A stretch of DNA of 64,000 nt from assembly GCA_002490525.1 (NCBI GenBank), contig DKUE01000007.1, forward strand, positions 75,649-139,648. Reading direction: 5' to 3'. The notes beneath the pieces are model-generated. The model was given only the letters and a program-made list of their open reading frames with translations. It was not told where the DNA came from and ran no database searches. The position numbers and the translations under genes were made by a program. This DNA comes from Ruminococcaceae bacterium UBA7212 (GTDB lineage Bacteria > Bacillota > Clostridia > Oscillospirales > Acutalibacteraceae). Of the stretch, positions 7,535-16,245 are shown piece after piece. Numbering within the stretch: position 1 is the stretch's first letter; every line of letters starts with the position of its first letter.

Positions 7535-9772
7535 ATGAGACAGGTCATCAATTTGAACCGAAACTGGGCGTTTTCCAAAGAGGCATCGGAACTGCCGCAG
7601 GCATTTCCGAAAAACTGGGTGCTTGTCCATTTGCCGCACACCTGGAATGCGATTGACGGGCAGGACGGCGGCAACGATTACTACCGAGGCACTTGTTATT
7701 ATGCAAAGCAGCTTTTGAAATCCGAACTGCCCGAGGCGGCGCAGTATTATTTGGAATTTTGCGGCGCAAATTCGTCTGCGCAGGTATATTGGAACGGCAA
7801 ATGCATCGGCGTGCACGATGGCGGATATTCAACATTTCGTGTGAAAATTCCCGAAGCCTTGCAGGAGGAAAACCTGCTGGTTGTTGCTGTGGACAACAGC
7901 GAAAACGAAACAGTATATCCGCAAATGGCGGACTTTACCTTTTACGGCGGACTGTACCGCACGGTGAATCTGATTGCCGTGCCTGAAACGCATTTCGACC
8001 TTGACTACTGCGGCAGCAGCGGGATTGCCGTTACACCGACGGTGCAGGGTGAAAGCGCGCAGGTACGTGTGCAGGTATTCTTAAATTCCGTAAAAAGGGG
8101 ACAGTCCCTTTTTTACGGAATGCAGGACAGTGAAGGCAATACTGTTGGCGAAGCGGTTTGTGCTGCTGACTGTACCGAGGTTATGCTGGAAATTCCAAAG
8201 GTACACCTTTGGCACGGGCGGAAAGACCCGTACCTTTATACCGCATTTGTCGAATTGCGCGAAAACGGCGAGGTGCTTGACTACGTATCAGCGCGTTTCG
8301 GCTGCCGCAGTTTTCGAATTGATTCCGAAAAAGGCTTCATTCTCAACGGCGAGCCGTATCCTTTACGCGGCGTTTCCCGCCATCAAGACCGTTGGGGTGT
8401 TGGCAATGCGATTTCCCATGAACATCATAAAGAAGATATGGATTTGATTTGTGAGCTGGGTGCTACGACTGTCCGATTGGCACATTATCAGCACGACCGA
8501 TATTTTTATGACCTTTGTGACGAACGGGGCTTGGTCGTCTGGGCGGAAATTCCGTATATTTCCAAGCATATGCCGAAGGCAAACGAAAATGCCGAAGCAC
8601 AGCTTCGCGAGTTAATCGTACAGAATTATAACCATCCGAGCATCGTGGTCTGGGGGCTTTCCAACGAAATTACTATGAATGGTTCTGATGCCGATTTGCT
8701 GGAGACCCACAGGCGCTTAAATGCCTTGGCGCACGAATTAGACCCAACGCGCTTGACAACGGTTGCCGTTGTGTCGATGTGCGATATACATGATCCGTAT
8801 ATACAAATTCCGAATGTGATTTCTTATAACCACTATTTTGGTTGGTACGGCGGTGACACAGCCATGAACGGCCCGTGGTTGGACCGCTTTCATGAAACCT
8901 TTCCCAATTTGCCTATCGGTGTGAGTGAATACGGCTGTGAGGGCTTAGACTGGCATACCTCAGACCCGGTGCAGGGCGATTATACCGAAGAGTACCAGGC
9001 CTATTACCATGAAGAGCTGATTAAACAGCTCTTCACAAGACCGTATCTGTGGGCTACGCACGTGTGGAATATGTTTGACTTCGGTGCGGACGCACGCGGT
9101 GAGGGCGGTGAAAACGGGCAAAATCACAAGGGGCTTGTCACGTTTGACCGAAAGTACAAAAAAGATGCGTTTTATGCCTACAAAGCATGGCTGTCCGATG
9201 AGCCGTTTGTGCACATCTGCGGCAAACGCTATGCCGAACGCGCCGAGGAAGTGACCAAAGTCACGGTGTATTCGAATTTACCGACGGTCGAGCTGTTCCG
9301 AAACGGAGAGAGCTTAGGACGGCAGACAAGCGCAGAGCACTTTTTTTACTTCGATGTGCCGAACCTCGGTGAGTCACATTTGGAAGCCGTTGCAGGCGAG
9401 GTCACAGACGGCTTCGTGCTTCGAAAGGTCGATATCTTTCCCGAAAAATACCGTCTGAAAGAAAAAGGTGCGGTGCTCAACTGGTTTGACATCACCGCAC
9501 CTGAGGGGTACTTTTCCCTGCACGATAAAATCAGCGATATTTTGGAAACAGATGCAGGCAAGCAGTTGTTTTTATCGTTTGCCGAGAGACTGAACCGTAA
9601 AAGTAAGGGAGAAAAAATTGCAGGCTTTACCGTGGAGGCGGATATGCTCAAAATGCTTGGGGGCTTCACCGTTCTGCGGCTGACCAATTTACTCGGCACG
9701 GCGGGTGTAAGCTTAACAAAAGACGACTTGCTGTCACTCAACAGTCAGCTGAATCAGATAGCAAAACCGTAG
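7535..9772 (+). CDS. GH2 beta-glycosidase (beta-galactosidase or beta-glucuronidase)
   Basis: A 745-residue GH2 protein: N-terminal jelly-roll sugar-binding domain (LPHTWNAIDGQDGGNDYYRG), immunoglobulin-like domain, TIM barrel, then two smaller C-terminal domains. The acid/base is E378 in SNEI and the nucleophile E465 in VSEYG. An N-x-K triad (N530, K532 in NHKGLV) is present; N-x-K is used to recognise glucuronate in beta-glucuronidases but also occurs in other GH2 enzymes, so specificity stays open. No signal peptide, so it is intracellular. GGAGG precedes the ATG. A palindromic repeat is inserted in frame at residues 184-195. Confidence 0.9.
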   Translation: MRQVINLNRNWAFSKEASELPQAFPKNWVLVHLPHTWNAIDGQDGGNDYYRGTCYYAKQLLKSELPEAAQYYLEFCGANSSAQVYWNGKCIGVHDGGYSTFRVKIPEALQEENLLVVAVDNSENETVYPQMADFTFYGGLYRTVNLIAVPETHFDLDYCGSSGIAVTPTVQGESAQVRVQVFLNSVKRGQSLFYGMQDSEGNTVGEAVCAADCTEVMLEIPKVHLWHGRKDPYLYTAFVELRENGEVLDYVSARFGCRSFRIDSEKGFILNGEPYPLRGVSRHQDRWGVGNAISHEHHKEDMDLICELGATTVRLAHYQHDRYFYDLCDERGLVVWAEIPYISKHMPKANENAEAQLRELIVQNYNHPSIVVWGLSNEITMNGSDADLLETHRRLNALAHELDPTRLTTVAVVSMCDIHDPYIQIPNVISYNHYFGWYGGDTAMNGPWLDRFHETFPNLPIGVSEYGCEGLDWHTSDPVQGDYTEEYQAYYHEELIKQLFTRPYLWATHVWNMFDFGADARGEGGENGQNHKGLVTFDRKYKKDAFYAYKAWLSDEPFVHICGKRYAERAEEVTKVTVYSNLPTVELFRNGESLGRQTSAEHFFYFDVPNLGESHLEAVAGEVTDGFVLRKVDIFPEKYRLKEKGAVLNWFDITAPEGYFSLHDKISDILETDAGKQLFLSFAERLNRKSKGEKIAGFTVEADMLKMLGGFTVLRLTNLLGTAGVSLTKDDLLSLNSQLNQIAKP
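8086..8120. repeat. Palindromic repeat inside the GH2 coding sequence
   Basis: TTCCGTAAAAAGGGGA and TCCCTTTTTTACGGAA form a nearly perfect 16-bp inverted repeat around CAG. It contributes residues 184-195 (SVKRGQSLFYG) of the GH2 protein without breaking the frame, apparently in a surface loop of the immunoglobulin-like domain. Confidence 0.7.
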
Positions 9773-9930
9773 GGGCACTTGCCTCCCTTGTCAAAGGGAG
9801 GTGGACACGGCGTAGCCGTGACGGAGGGATTCATTGCCCGCGGCGTTTTGCACAGGCCAACGGGGAGGCAAAGACCTCGTAGGGGCGATTCACGAATCGC
9901 CCGAAAACGGACAGCCGCGAGGGCTGTCCC
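9773..9930. repeat. Cluster of dispersed palindromic repeats
   Basis: Four small palindromes in a row: CCTCCCTT/AAAGGGAGG (9782-9801), CACGGCGTAGCCGTG, GGGCGATT/AATCGCCC (9883-9902) and GGACAGCC/GGCTGTCC (9909-9929). GTAGGGGC occurs at two junctions. This is a composite intergenic repeat; the 9773-10069 gap contains nothing else except the next repeat and the terminator. Confidence 0.7.
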
Positions 9931-9963
9931 TACGGTATGCGAATCAATGTATTGTGTGCTGTA

Positions 9964-10000
9964 TGAGATTCTTCGCTTCGCTCCGAATGACAACATCACA
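9964..10000 (-). repeat. Inverted copy of the GTCATTCTGCG-type repeat
   Basis: Read on the minus strand: TTGTCATTCGGAGCGAAGCG, then AAGAATCTCATAC. Same family as the copies at 4111, 16196 and 17897. Confidence 0.65.
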
Positions 10001-10006
10001 CAAAAA

Positions 10007-10042
10007 TGCCCCCGCTTAAGCGTAAAATCTTAAGCGGGGGCA
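10007..10042. terminator. Terminator of the ABC permease gene
   Basis: A 14-bp perfect stem (TGCCCCCGCTTAAG and its complement) with an 8-nt loop. On the minus strand it is followed by ATTTTTG, so it ends the permease operon. It may also stop transcripts from the GH2 side. Confidence 0.85.
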
Positions 10043-10069
10043 TCCATTTTATTTTACCGTGCCGAATTA

Positions 10070-12562
10070 TCAATAGAAACTGTCCGAAGGCGTGTTCTTT
10101 GCAATCCCTGCTTTTGCTTCTTCGGGCATTTTGTCTGCGTGGACATACGTTTTTACGTATGTGCCGTCTGCGTAGGCAAATACCACAATGTAATCTGTGG
10201 GGGAAAGCATCGCGCGGGTAACCGTGTTTTTCCGAATTTCTTCCAGCAGTGCTTTGTCGCTAGAGTTAAAAACATGCGGTCTGTCGCTTTCATCGTAGTA
10301 GGAGCCTGCCGCTGTAATTTCATCATAGTGGTTTCCCGTACTGCTTTCCGACAGGAATTCACAGGCGAAATCTGTACGGTTGTAAATCCAGTTGTCCAAA
10401 TACGAACGGGTAAACATTTGCGCGACCTGTACCCCGTAAACGGCTTTCAGTTCCTTGTCGCCGACTATAGCGTCATAATATCCGACGGATTTTAAGAATT
10501 CCACGGTGTTTGTCATATCCGATGTAATGAAGAAATCGGGCTGACTGTAGTATATGGATTTTCCGGAGAAGACCTCTTCTTGCCCGGGCATGACAGAATC
10601 TGCATATTCCTCGGTAACAGAACCGTTTTGCATAATCACAGTCTGTGTGTCGCCCATTTCTACAATCTCCGAATTCACGAAGCTGATGACGCCGAGCGTT
10701 TCGGCAGGATTGTAACGGTTTTCTGCAGTTTGTGCCGACAAATCCTTGTACAGGCAGTCGAGTAGCTTTGTACGCTGTTCGGCAGTCAGTTCCATCTGTG
10801 TTTCCGTGCTCAAGGTCTTGTTATACAGACGCACATCCCCATCCTCGCGCACTTGGCGGATATAGAGATATTCTTCATAAGCTTTCCAAGTTGCGGTGGG
10901 CACGCCTTTGGTTTCCTTCGGCATTTCCACAACCTTGACTTCGTCCTTGAAGATCTTTTTGTAAACAGATTGCTGGTAATCGGTCTTATCCGCTTTTTGC
11001 AGTTCTTTGAGAATTTCCGCCGACACACCGTAGTAGCAGCGCAAAACCTCTTTGCCGTTTTTCAGCTTGTAAACAATTTTCACAGAGATGGGATACGTAC
11101 CGTTGAATTCACTGTCGAGCTTTGTGGCTTCCGTTTTGCCCGTCTCGACCAGTTTTTCGTGCACACTGCGTACAAAGTCAATATCCTTTTCGCTGGTGTA
11201 TTCGCCGTAGGGCTGCGTGTTTGCCGAGGGCATACCCATCATAAAGTAGAGACCACCGCCGCCGGTGTTTACAGTCGTGTAATTGGTGTTGGGCATTGTG
11301 ATTTGTGCGGACTGAATGTCCGCCGTTTCGGGAATCTTATTTGCTGCACCGAAGTAGCCCGTTGCGAAAAATACAAAGATAACAGCGACAATTGCCAGCT
11401 GTACGGGCAATGCGGGCAGTTCTTTTACGAATTGACGCACATTGCGAAGTAACAGGAAGCTCAAGCCCACATAAATCACCGCGAATACAGCCGCGCCGAC
11501 TGCGATGGCGACTGCCATCCCCTTTGCGTGAAGCATATTAAACGTGAGGACAAAGCCGAAAATGCCGATTAAGAAAATGCCGATGAAGTTCATTACGCGG
11601 TTTTTGCCGATAAAGCCACCGATTTCCGCTTTGCGGCGTTTGTAGAAGAACATACCGCCGAGGAACAGCACCGCAGCGACAACCAGCCACAGCACAACGG
11701 GCAGGAATTTCGGCGCGCTCCAGGCAACTGCCCCGCCGTTGTCATAGCTGACGACCTGTCCCTTTGCATCTGCCAAGGAATAGGTGAACAGACCTTTCGA
11801 GAGATAGCGCAGGGGATTGAAGTTTTCAAAGGTTTTTGCGAGGGAAGCGGCAGTGTCTCCGACATAGATACTGCTTGTAGAAAAATCTGTTCCCAAAGGT
11901 GTGCCGAGTACGAGCTTTTGAATCAGAACTTCTAAAGATTGGAACAGGATTTCGGGGAACAGAATCAAAATCCCCGAGAACAGTGCGCCCTCAAAGACTG
12001 TGCCGACCAATGTAAATACCATTGCCGTAATGGTATAGGAAACGGCGGCAACGGAGAACATACCGAGCGTCAGATACGCGAACGCAGGGAACATAAATTT
12101 GTTTGTGCCGAGCACGGAGATGTTCACAATCAAGGAGACGAGCATCGGCAGTAAAACCGAAGCGGCAATCAGTGTCAAGCCTGACAGATATTTTGCGGCA
12201 AACAGCTTTTGCCGTTTAATGCCAAGGCTGTAATACACATTGACAGTCTTTTTGCCCGTAATAAATTTGAATGTCGTAATGCCGACTAAAAGACCGACAC
12301 CGAGAAGCCCCGCAATCACGAAGTAACGGTAGATTTCCATGCCTTCTGTAAACATAAACGAGAATTGTTCCTTAAAATTGATAACAGAAACAGCACCTGT
12401 TTCCCGGTTTGTCGAGGTGTTATTGCGGAAGGTCATAATCGGCATAACCACGAAGAACAGGCCTAAATATACCGTGTTCAGAATCGCGAACAGAGAATTG
12501 TCCCGCAAGCCCGAGCGGTAAGCAAAGCCGAAATTATTTTGCAAAGATTTGCGTGAAGTCAT
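10070..12562 (-). CDS. ABC transporter permease with large extracytoplasmic/C-terminal domain
   Basis: An 830-residue membrane protein. The N-terminal half has ABC-2-type membrane segments (for example YRYFVIAGLLGVGLLVGITTF, LTLIAASVLLPMLVSLIV), and a group of helices near residues 320-440. A long hydrophilic part (about 440-830) follows, with repeated strands and DxYNKTL-type segments, as in DUF6449-type permeases. It overlaps the ATPase gene by 29 bases, so the two form one exporter. Such pairs in Bacillota are linked to antibiotic or peptide efflux or membrane-stress response; the substrate cannot be read from sequence. Confidence 0.8.
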   Translation of the reverse strand: MTSRKSLQNNFGFAYRSGLRDNSLFAILNTVYLGLFFVVMPIMTFRNNTSTNRETGAVSVINFKEQFSFMFTEGMEIYRYFVIAGLLGVGLLVGITTFKFITGKKTVNVYYSLGIKRQKLFAAKYLSGLTLIAASVLLPMLVSLIVNISVLGTNKFMFPAFAYLTLGMFSVAAVSYTITAMVFTLVGTVFEGALFSGILILFPEILFQSLEVLIQKLVLGTPLGTDFSTSSIYVGDTAASLAKTFENFNPLRYLSKGLFTYSLADAKGQVVSYDNGGAVAWSAPKFLPVVLWLVVAAVLFLGGMFFYKRRKAEIGGFIGKNRVMNFIGIFLIGIFGFVLTFNMLHAKGMAVAIAVGAAVFAVIYVGLSFLLLRNVRQFVKELPALPVQLAIVAVIFVFFATGYFGAANKIPETADIQSAQITMPNTNYTTVNTGGGGLYFMMGMPSANTQPYGEYTSEKDIDFVRSVHEKLVETGKTEATKLDSEFNGTYPISVKIVYKLKNGKEVLRCYYGVSAEILKELQKADKTDYQQSVYKKIFKDEVKVVEMPKETKGVPTATWKAYEEYLYIRQVREDGDVRLYNKTLSTETQMELTAEQRTKLLDCLYKDLSAQTAENRYNPAETLGVISFVNSEIVEMGDTQTVIMQNGSVTEEYADSVMPGQEEVFSGKSIYYSQPDFFITSDMTNTVEFLKSVGYYDAIVGDKELKAVYGVQVAQMFTRSYLDNWIYNRTDFACEFLSESSTGNHYDEITAAGSYYDESDRPHVFNSSDKALLEEIRKNTVTRAMLSPTDYIVVFAYADGTYVKTYVHADKMPEEAKAGIAKNTPSDSFY

Positions 12563-13442
12563 AATCTGTTCCCTCCATTTCGTCTAAGAATACTTCCTCT
12601 AAGGAAAGCGGCAGACTCTCGACCATTGCGGGGGAGAGGGTCTGCAATTTGGCGGCAACCTCTGCTTCATCGCCTTTTACGGTGATTACAAGCATTTTGC
12701 CGTCCTTTTTAAAGGATTTCACATCAATGCCGAGCTGTCTTATCTGCGCTTCGGATACATCCTCTGCGAACACCAAACGGAACTTGGCACGATTCTGACT
12801 CAAATCGGAAATGGATGCATCGAGTACCAGCTTCTTGCCGTTGATAAGACCGAAGTGGTCGCAAAGCCCCTCTAATTCGTGCAAATCGTGTGAAGAAACG
12901 ATGATAGAGGCGTTTTTCTCTTCCATATATTCGTGAATCATATTTTTAATCAGTGCGCGCTTTGCAGGGTCAAGTCCGTCAAAGGTCTCATCGAACAGCA
13001 TAAACGACGGCTGTGTGGCGAAGCCCAAAACAATTTCCGCTTGCCGTTGCATACCTTTGGAAAAGCCGTTCAGGCGTGCTTTGGTATCCAGCCCGAACAC
13101 TTCTGCCAGCTTGTGAAAGGTGTCAAAGCTGAAATCCGGATAATAGCCGTTGTAAAATTTTGCCATCTTTTCCATGTTGGAATATGCCTGAAAGTAGATG
13201 TCATCGGGCACATAGAACATATGCTGTTTCATACGCTCGTTGTCGAATGCGTCCTCACCGTCCAAGAGCACGCGCCCTGCCTCTGCCTTGTAGACGCCTG
13301 TAATGGTTTTTAAAAGTGTTGTTTTGCCCGCGCCGTTATAGCCGATTAAGCCGTAAAGCGAGCCGTTGCCCACTTGAAAGCTGATATCGCTGATCGCGGT
13401 AAAGTCACCGAAGCGTTTGGTTACGCCCTGCACTTCAATCAT
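12534..13442 (-). CDS. ABC transporter ATP-binding protein
   Basis: A 302-residue ATPase. The start at 13442 is preceded by AAAGGAGG; longer upstream options lack this. Walker A is GYNGAGKT (34-41), the signature is the atypical FSKGMQRQ (128-135), Walker B is FMLFDETF (148-155) and the H-loop histidine is H186. The C-terminal 90 residues are the extra alpha/beta domain common in ABC-2 export ATPases. It powers the adjacent permease, whose start lies inside its 3' end. Nothing in the neighbourhood (no two-component system, no GntR gene) indicates the inducer. Confidence 0.92.
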   Translation of the reverse strand: MIEVQGVTKRFGDFTAISDISFQVGNGSLYGLIGYNGAGKTTLLKTITGVYKAEAGRVLLDGEDAFDNERMKQHMFYVPDDIYFQAYSNMEKMAKFYNGYYPDFSFDTFHKLAEVFGLDTKARLNGFSKGMQRQAEIVLGFATQPSFMLFDETFDGLDPAKRALIKNMIHEYMEEKNASIIVSSHDLHELEGLCDHFGLINGKKLVLDASISDLSQNRAKFRLVFAEDVSEAQIRQLGIDVKSFKKDGKMLVITVKGDEAEVAAKLQTLSPAMVESLPLSLEEVFLDEMEGTDYDFTQIFAK

Positions 13443-13507
13443 GTAAGAACCTCCTTTGGTTTTGTACAAATCCATTATGCCGAATCTGCTTTGGAAAGTC
13501 AACAAAA

Positions 13508-13545
13508 TGCACCGCATTGTTACTTTTCTGTAACAATGCGGTGCA
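13508..13545. terminator. Terminator between mtaB and the ABC operon
   Basis: A 16-bp perfect stem (TGCACCGCATTGTTAC with its complement, 6-nt loop), followed on the minus strand by ATTTTG. It separates mtaB from the ABC genes. Confidence 0.8.
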
Positions 13546-13582
13546 AAGCGTTTCGTTCTTGTTAACTTTTTTGTAAGAATTC

Positions 13583-14872
13583 TTACAGAATTTTTCCGAT
13601 TGCGTTTTCCCCGTCTGTTTCGGTGATTTTGACGCGGACGAGCGCGCCTGCATGGCAGTGTTCAGCAGAAAACAGAACAGGTGTGTAATTTGCCGTGTAG
13701 CCGAAATGCTGCCCGTTTTCGGTTTTCTGCTCGCAAAGCACCTCAACGGTCCTACCGATTTGCCGCTGTAAAAATGCGGTGCGCAAGCGCTTGGCCGTAT
13801 CCAGCAATACGGCGGCACGTTCTTCTTTTACGTGTTTTTCAATCTGCCCGGCAAAGCTTGCCGCGCGCGTGCCCTGCCGCACGGAGTAGGGGAACACATG
13901 AATTTTCTCAAAACCGACTTTTTCGGCGAAGTCAACACTTTCCTTAAAATCTGCATCGGTTTCGCCTGCAAAGCCGACCATCATATCGGTGGTCAATGTG
14001 CAGTCGGGAAATGCTGTGCGCAGTTTTTCTGTAAGCGTCAGGTATTCTTTGGCGGTATAATGGCGGCTCATCCGCTTTAAGGTGCGGTCACATCCGCTTT
14101 GCAGAGAGATATGAAACTGCCCGCACAGCTTTGGCAGTTTTGCAAGTGCTTCAATCACTTCATCGGTCATATGGTCGGGCTCCAAGGAGCCTAAGCGCAC
14201 GCGTAAAATCCCTTTGGGGGTGCACGCCGCTTTGACTGCATCCGCAAATTTTTCGCCGCTGTCTTTACCGTATGCGGAAAGATTGATACCCACCAGCACC
14301 AATTCGCGGAAGCCTGTGTCACTTAAAACCTGCGCTTCCTTTTGAATATCCGCAATCGGCTTGGAACGGACTCGGCCTCGTGCGGTAGGAATGATACAGT
14401 AGGCGCAAAAGCGGTCACAGCCGTCTTCAATTTTTAGATTGGCGCGGGTGCGTTCATTGAAATTCGTAATCAAATCACCCAGAAACGGTTCACTGCTTTG
14501 GTGCTGTGACACCGAGAATACGCGTTCGCGCGTGGAAAAAAACTCGGAAAGCTGTTGGGGCAGAAGGATATTGTTTTTATTACCGATCACAATGTCTGCC
14601 GCCGTGAGCGACTGTGCCGATGCGGGAAATGCCTGCGGCATGCAACCCGTTAAAACCACGGTGCTTTGCGGAAAATTGCGTTTCAACCGCCGCACGGTCT
14701 GCCGTGTTTTGCGGTCGCTTTCCGCTGTGACGGTGCAGGAATTCACCACAAATATGTCTGCATTTTCATCTTGCGGGGTGATTGTGTACCCGTTTCTTTG
14801 CAGCAGCTCTGTCAGTTCCTGTGTTTCATATTGATTGACCTTACAGCCAAGGGTATAAAATTTTACGTTCAT
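13583..14872 (-). CDS. mtaB: tRNA t6A37 methylthiotransferase MtaB
   Basis: A 429-residue radical-SAM enzyme that adds a methylthio group to C2 of t6A at position 37 of ANN-decoding tRNAs. The N-terminal UPF0004 domain opens with FYTLGCKVNQYET and carries the three cysteines C10, C46 and C77 for the auxiliary cluster. The radical-SAM motif CDRFCAYC has C152, C156 and C159. A TRAM domain closes the protein. The wording LGCKVNQ (rather than the GCQMN of MiaB) identifies the MtaB branch. It is monocistronic with a terminator after it. Confidence 0.93.
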   Translation of the reverse strand: MNVKFYTLGCKVNQYETQELTELLQRNGYTITPQDENADIFVVNSCTVTAESDRKTRQTVRRLKRNFPQSTVVLTGCMPQAFPASAQSLTAADIVIGNKNNILLPQQLSEFFSTRERVFSVSQHQSSEPFLGDLITNFNERTRANLKIEDGCDRFCAYCIIPTARGRVRSKPIADIQKEAQVLSDTGFRELVLVGINLSAYGKDSGEKFADAVKAACTPKGILRVRLGSLEPDHMTDEVIEALAKLPKLCGQFHISLQSGCDRTLKRMSRHYTAKEYLTLTEKLRTAFPDCTLTTDMMVGFAGETDADFKESVDFAEKVGFEKIHVFPYSVRQGTRAASFAGQIEKHVKEERAAVLLDTAKRLRTAFLQRQIGRTVEVLCEQKTENGQHFGYTANYTPVLFSAEHCHAGALVRVKITETDGENAIGKIL

Positions 14873-14926
14873 TTGGATATCCTCGATGAAGTATAGTTTT
14901 TCGGCTTCGCGGGCACACTACCTTCG

Positions 14927-15325
14927 GTGATTAAATTGAAACGAATTCGGGAATTCTTTTGCGTCTATTCCTTCGGTGCGGTGGTCTACTGTTTTATTGA
15001 AGTACTGTTTCGCGGGTTTACGCACTGGACGATGGGCTTAACGGGCGGCGCGGCACTGCTGGGTATTTACAGTGTCAACGAAAAATATAAGGATGTGCCG
15101 CTGTATAAACGCTGTTTTATGGGATGCGGTATCATCACGCTCTTGGAACTGCTTGTGGGACTGCTGGTCAACAAGGTGTTCCGACTGCATGTGTGGGATT
15201 ACAGTACGCGTCCCTTAAATTTGTTCGGACAAATTTGTCCGCTGTTTTCTTTTTTTTGGTTTTTACTGTGTTTTCCGGCCTGCTTTTTGTGTAAATTCTT
15301 GCAAAAACACTTTGCCGGAGAGTAA
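14927..15325 (+). CDS. Small four-helix membrane protein, putative ABC transporter permease (CmpB-like)
   Basis: A 132-residue protein with four hydrophobic segments and the motif EVLFRGFTHWTMGLTGG, plus LLVGLLVNKVFRLHVWDYS near the middle. This matches the PF06541-type CmpB-like family, whose function is unproven despite the name. The start is uncertain: GTG at 14927 is used, with no clear ribosome binding site; a TTG nine bases on is an alternative. It is convergent with the esterase gene, whose stop lies 13 bases away. Confidence 0.65.
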   Translation: MIKLKRIREFFCVYSFGAVVYCFIEVLFRGFTHWTMGLTGGAALLGIYSVNEKYKDVPLYKRCFMGCGIITLLELLVGLLVNKVFRLHVWDYSTRPLNLFGQICPLFSFFWFLLCFPACFLCKFLQKHFAGE

Positions 15326-15337
15326 AGCTGTTTAGCT

Positions 15338-16117
15338 TTACTCGGAAAAAACACTTTGTAAAAATGCGAATGCCATATCAAACCAGCCCTCGGCAGAAGT
15401 GCCCTCGGCAAGACCGATGCCATGCCCGCCGCTGGGGAATAATTTCAGTTCGTGCAGTACGCCGTTTCTCTCCAGCGCATCCGCCAAAAGCTCGCTGTTT
15501 TGATACGGAACCGAGGTGTCGTCTTGATTGTGCCAAATAAAGGTCGGCGGATATTCAGAGGTTATGCGGCGTTCCACCGAAGCGGAATTTTGCTCGGGCT
15601 TTCCTGAAAAAAGTCCTAAAAGGCGGCGGCGCGAGACCTTATGTGTCAGGGCACCCATAGTAATCACAGGGTAGCAAAGCAGCAAGGCGTTTGGCTTTAC
15701 ACCGTAAACCGTGCCGTTGTAGCTTTCATCAAAGCGTTTGTGCTCTGCGGCGAAGAAAGCCGCCAAATGTCCGCCCGCCGAAGACCCCATCAGCGCGAGG
15801 TGTGCCGTGTCAATTTGCCATTCAGCGGCGCGGCTTTTGATGAATTGTATTGCACGCGCCGTATCTTCCATCGGCGCAGGATAGCGTGCCGCCGCTTTGA
15901 CGCGATACCAAAGTACAAATGCATTGTAGCCGCGTTTGTTGAATTCCTCGGCATAGGGCTTTCCCTCATTGTGATCGGAAACAATGGTATATGCGCCGCC
16001 CGGCAGAATCAGCACGCACGGTGCATGGTTGCCGACAATGTAAGCGTCCAGCTTGACCTGTTTTTTTTGCGGGGTCACTTTGATTTCCCGCTTGGTATAT
16101 AACGGATAGGTTTCCAT
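15338..16117 (-). CDS. Alpha/beta hydrolase, acetyl-esterase-like
   Basis: A 259-residue cytoplasmic hydrolase of the BD-FAE/acetylxylan-esterase type. The start is the ATG at 16117 with GAAAGGGG upstream. The oxyanion region is LILPGGAY, the nucleophile serine is in MGSSAGG, the acid is in HNQDDTSVP, and the histidine in SGGHGIGL. Relatives de-acetylate sugars or small glycosides, which would fit a glycan-degrading organism, but the gene stands alone between repeats and no direct glycan partner adjoins it. Confidence 0.85.
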   Translation of the reverse strand: METYPLYTKREIKVTPQKKQVKLDAYIVGNHAPCVLILPGGAYTIVSDHNEGKPYAEEFNKRGYNAFVLWYRVKAAARYPAPMEDTARAIQFIKSRAAEWQIDTAHLALMGSSAGGHLAAFFAAEHKRFDESYNGTVYGVKPNALLLCYPVITMGALTHKVSRRRLLGLFSGKPEQNSASVERRITSEYPPTFIWHNQDDTSVPYQNSELLADALERNGVLHELKLFPSGGHGIGLAEGTSAEGWFDMAFAFLQSVFSE

Positions 16118-16195
16118 ATTTTCAGCCCCTTTCAATACAAGGTAGTAGGGAAAGACTTCGGTGCCGTTCCGTAAAATCAGAACGGATGCACAAAT

Positions 16196-16233
16196 TTGTC
16201 ATTCTGAGCGCAGTGAAGGATCTCACATGACAC
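16196..16233 (+). repeat. Dispersed GTCATTCTGAGCG-type repeat
   Basis: TTGTCATTCTGAGCGCAGTG, then AAGGATCTCACATGACAC. Same family as 4111, 9964 and 17897. It sits between the phosphoesterase and esterase genes. Confidence 0.7.
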
Positions 16234-16245
16234 AATGCTTTGCAA

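Noticed and set aside
8086..8120. An intragenic terminator in the GH2 gene
   Set aside because: The inverted repeat has no T-run after it in either direction and matches a dispersed repeat better.
7535..9772. Calling the GH2 a beta-glucuronidase from the N-x-K motif and the nearby uronate isomerase
   Set aside because: N-x-K occurs in other GH2 enzymes, and uxaC is in a different operon 4 kb away. Specificity is left open.
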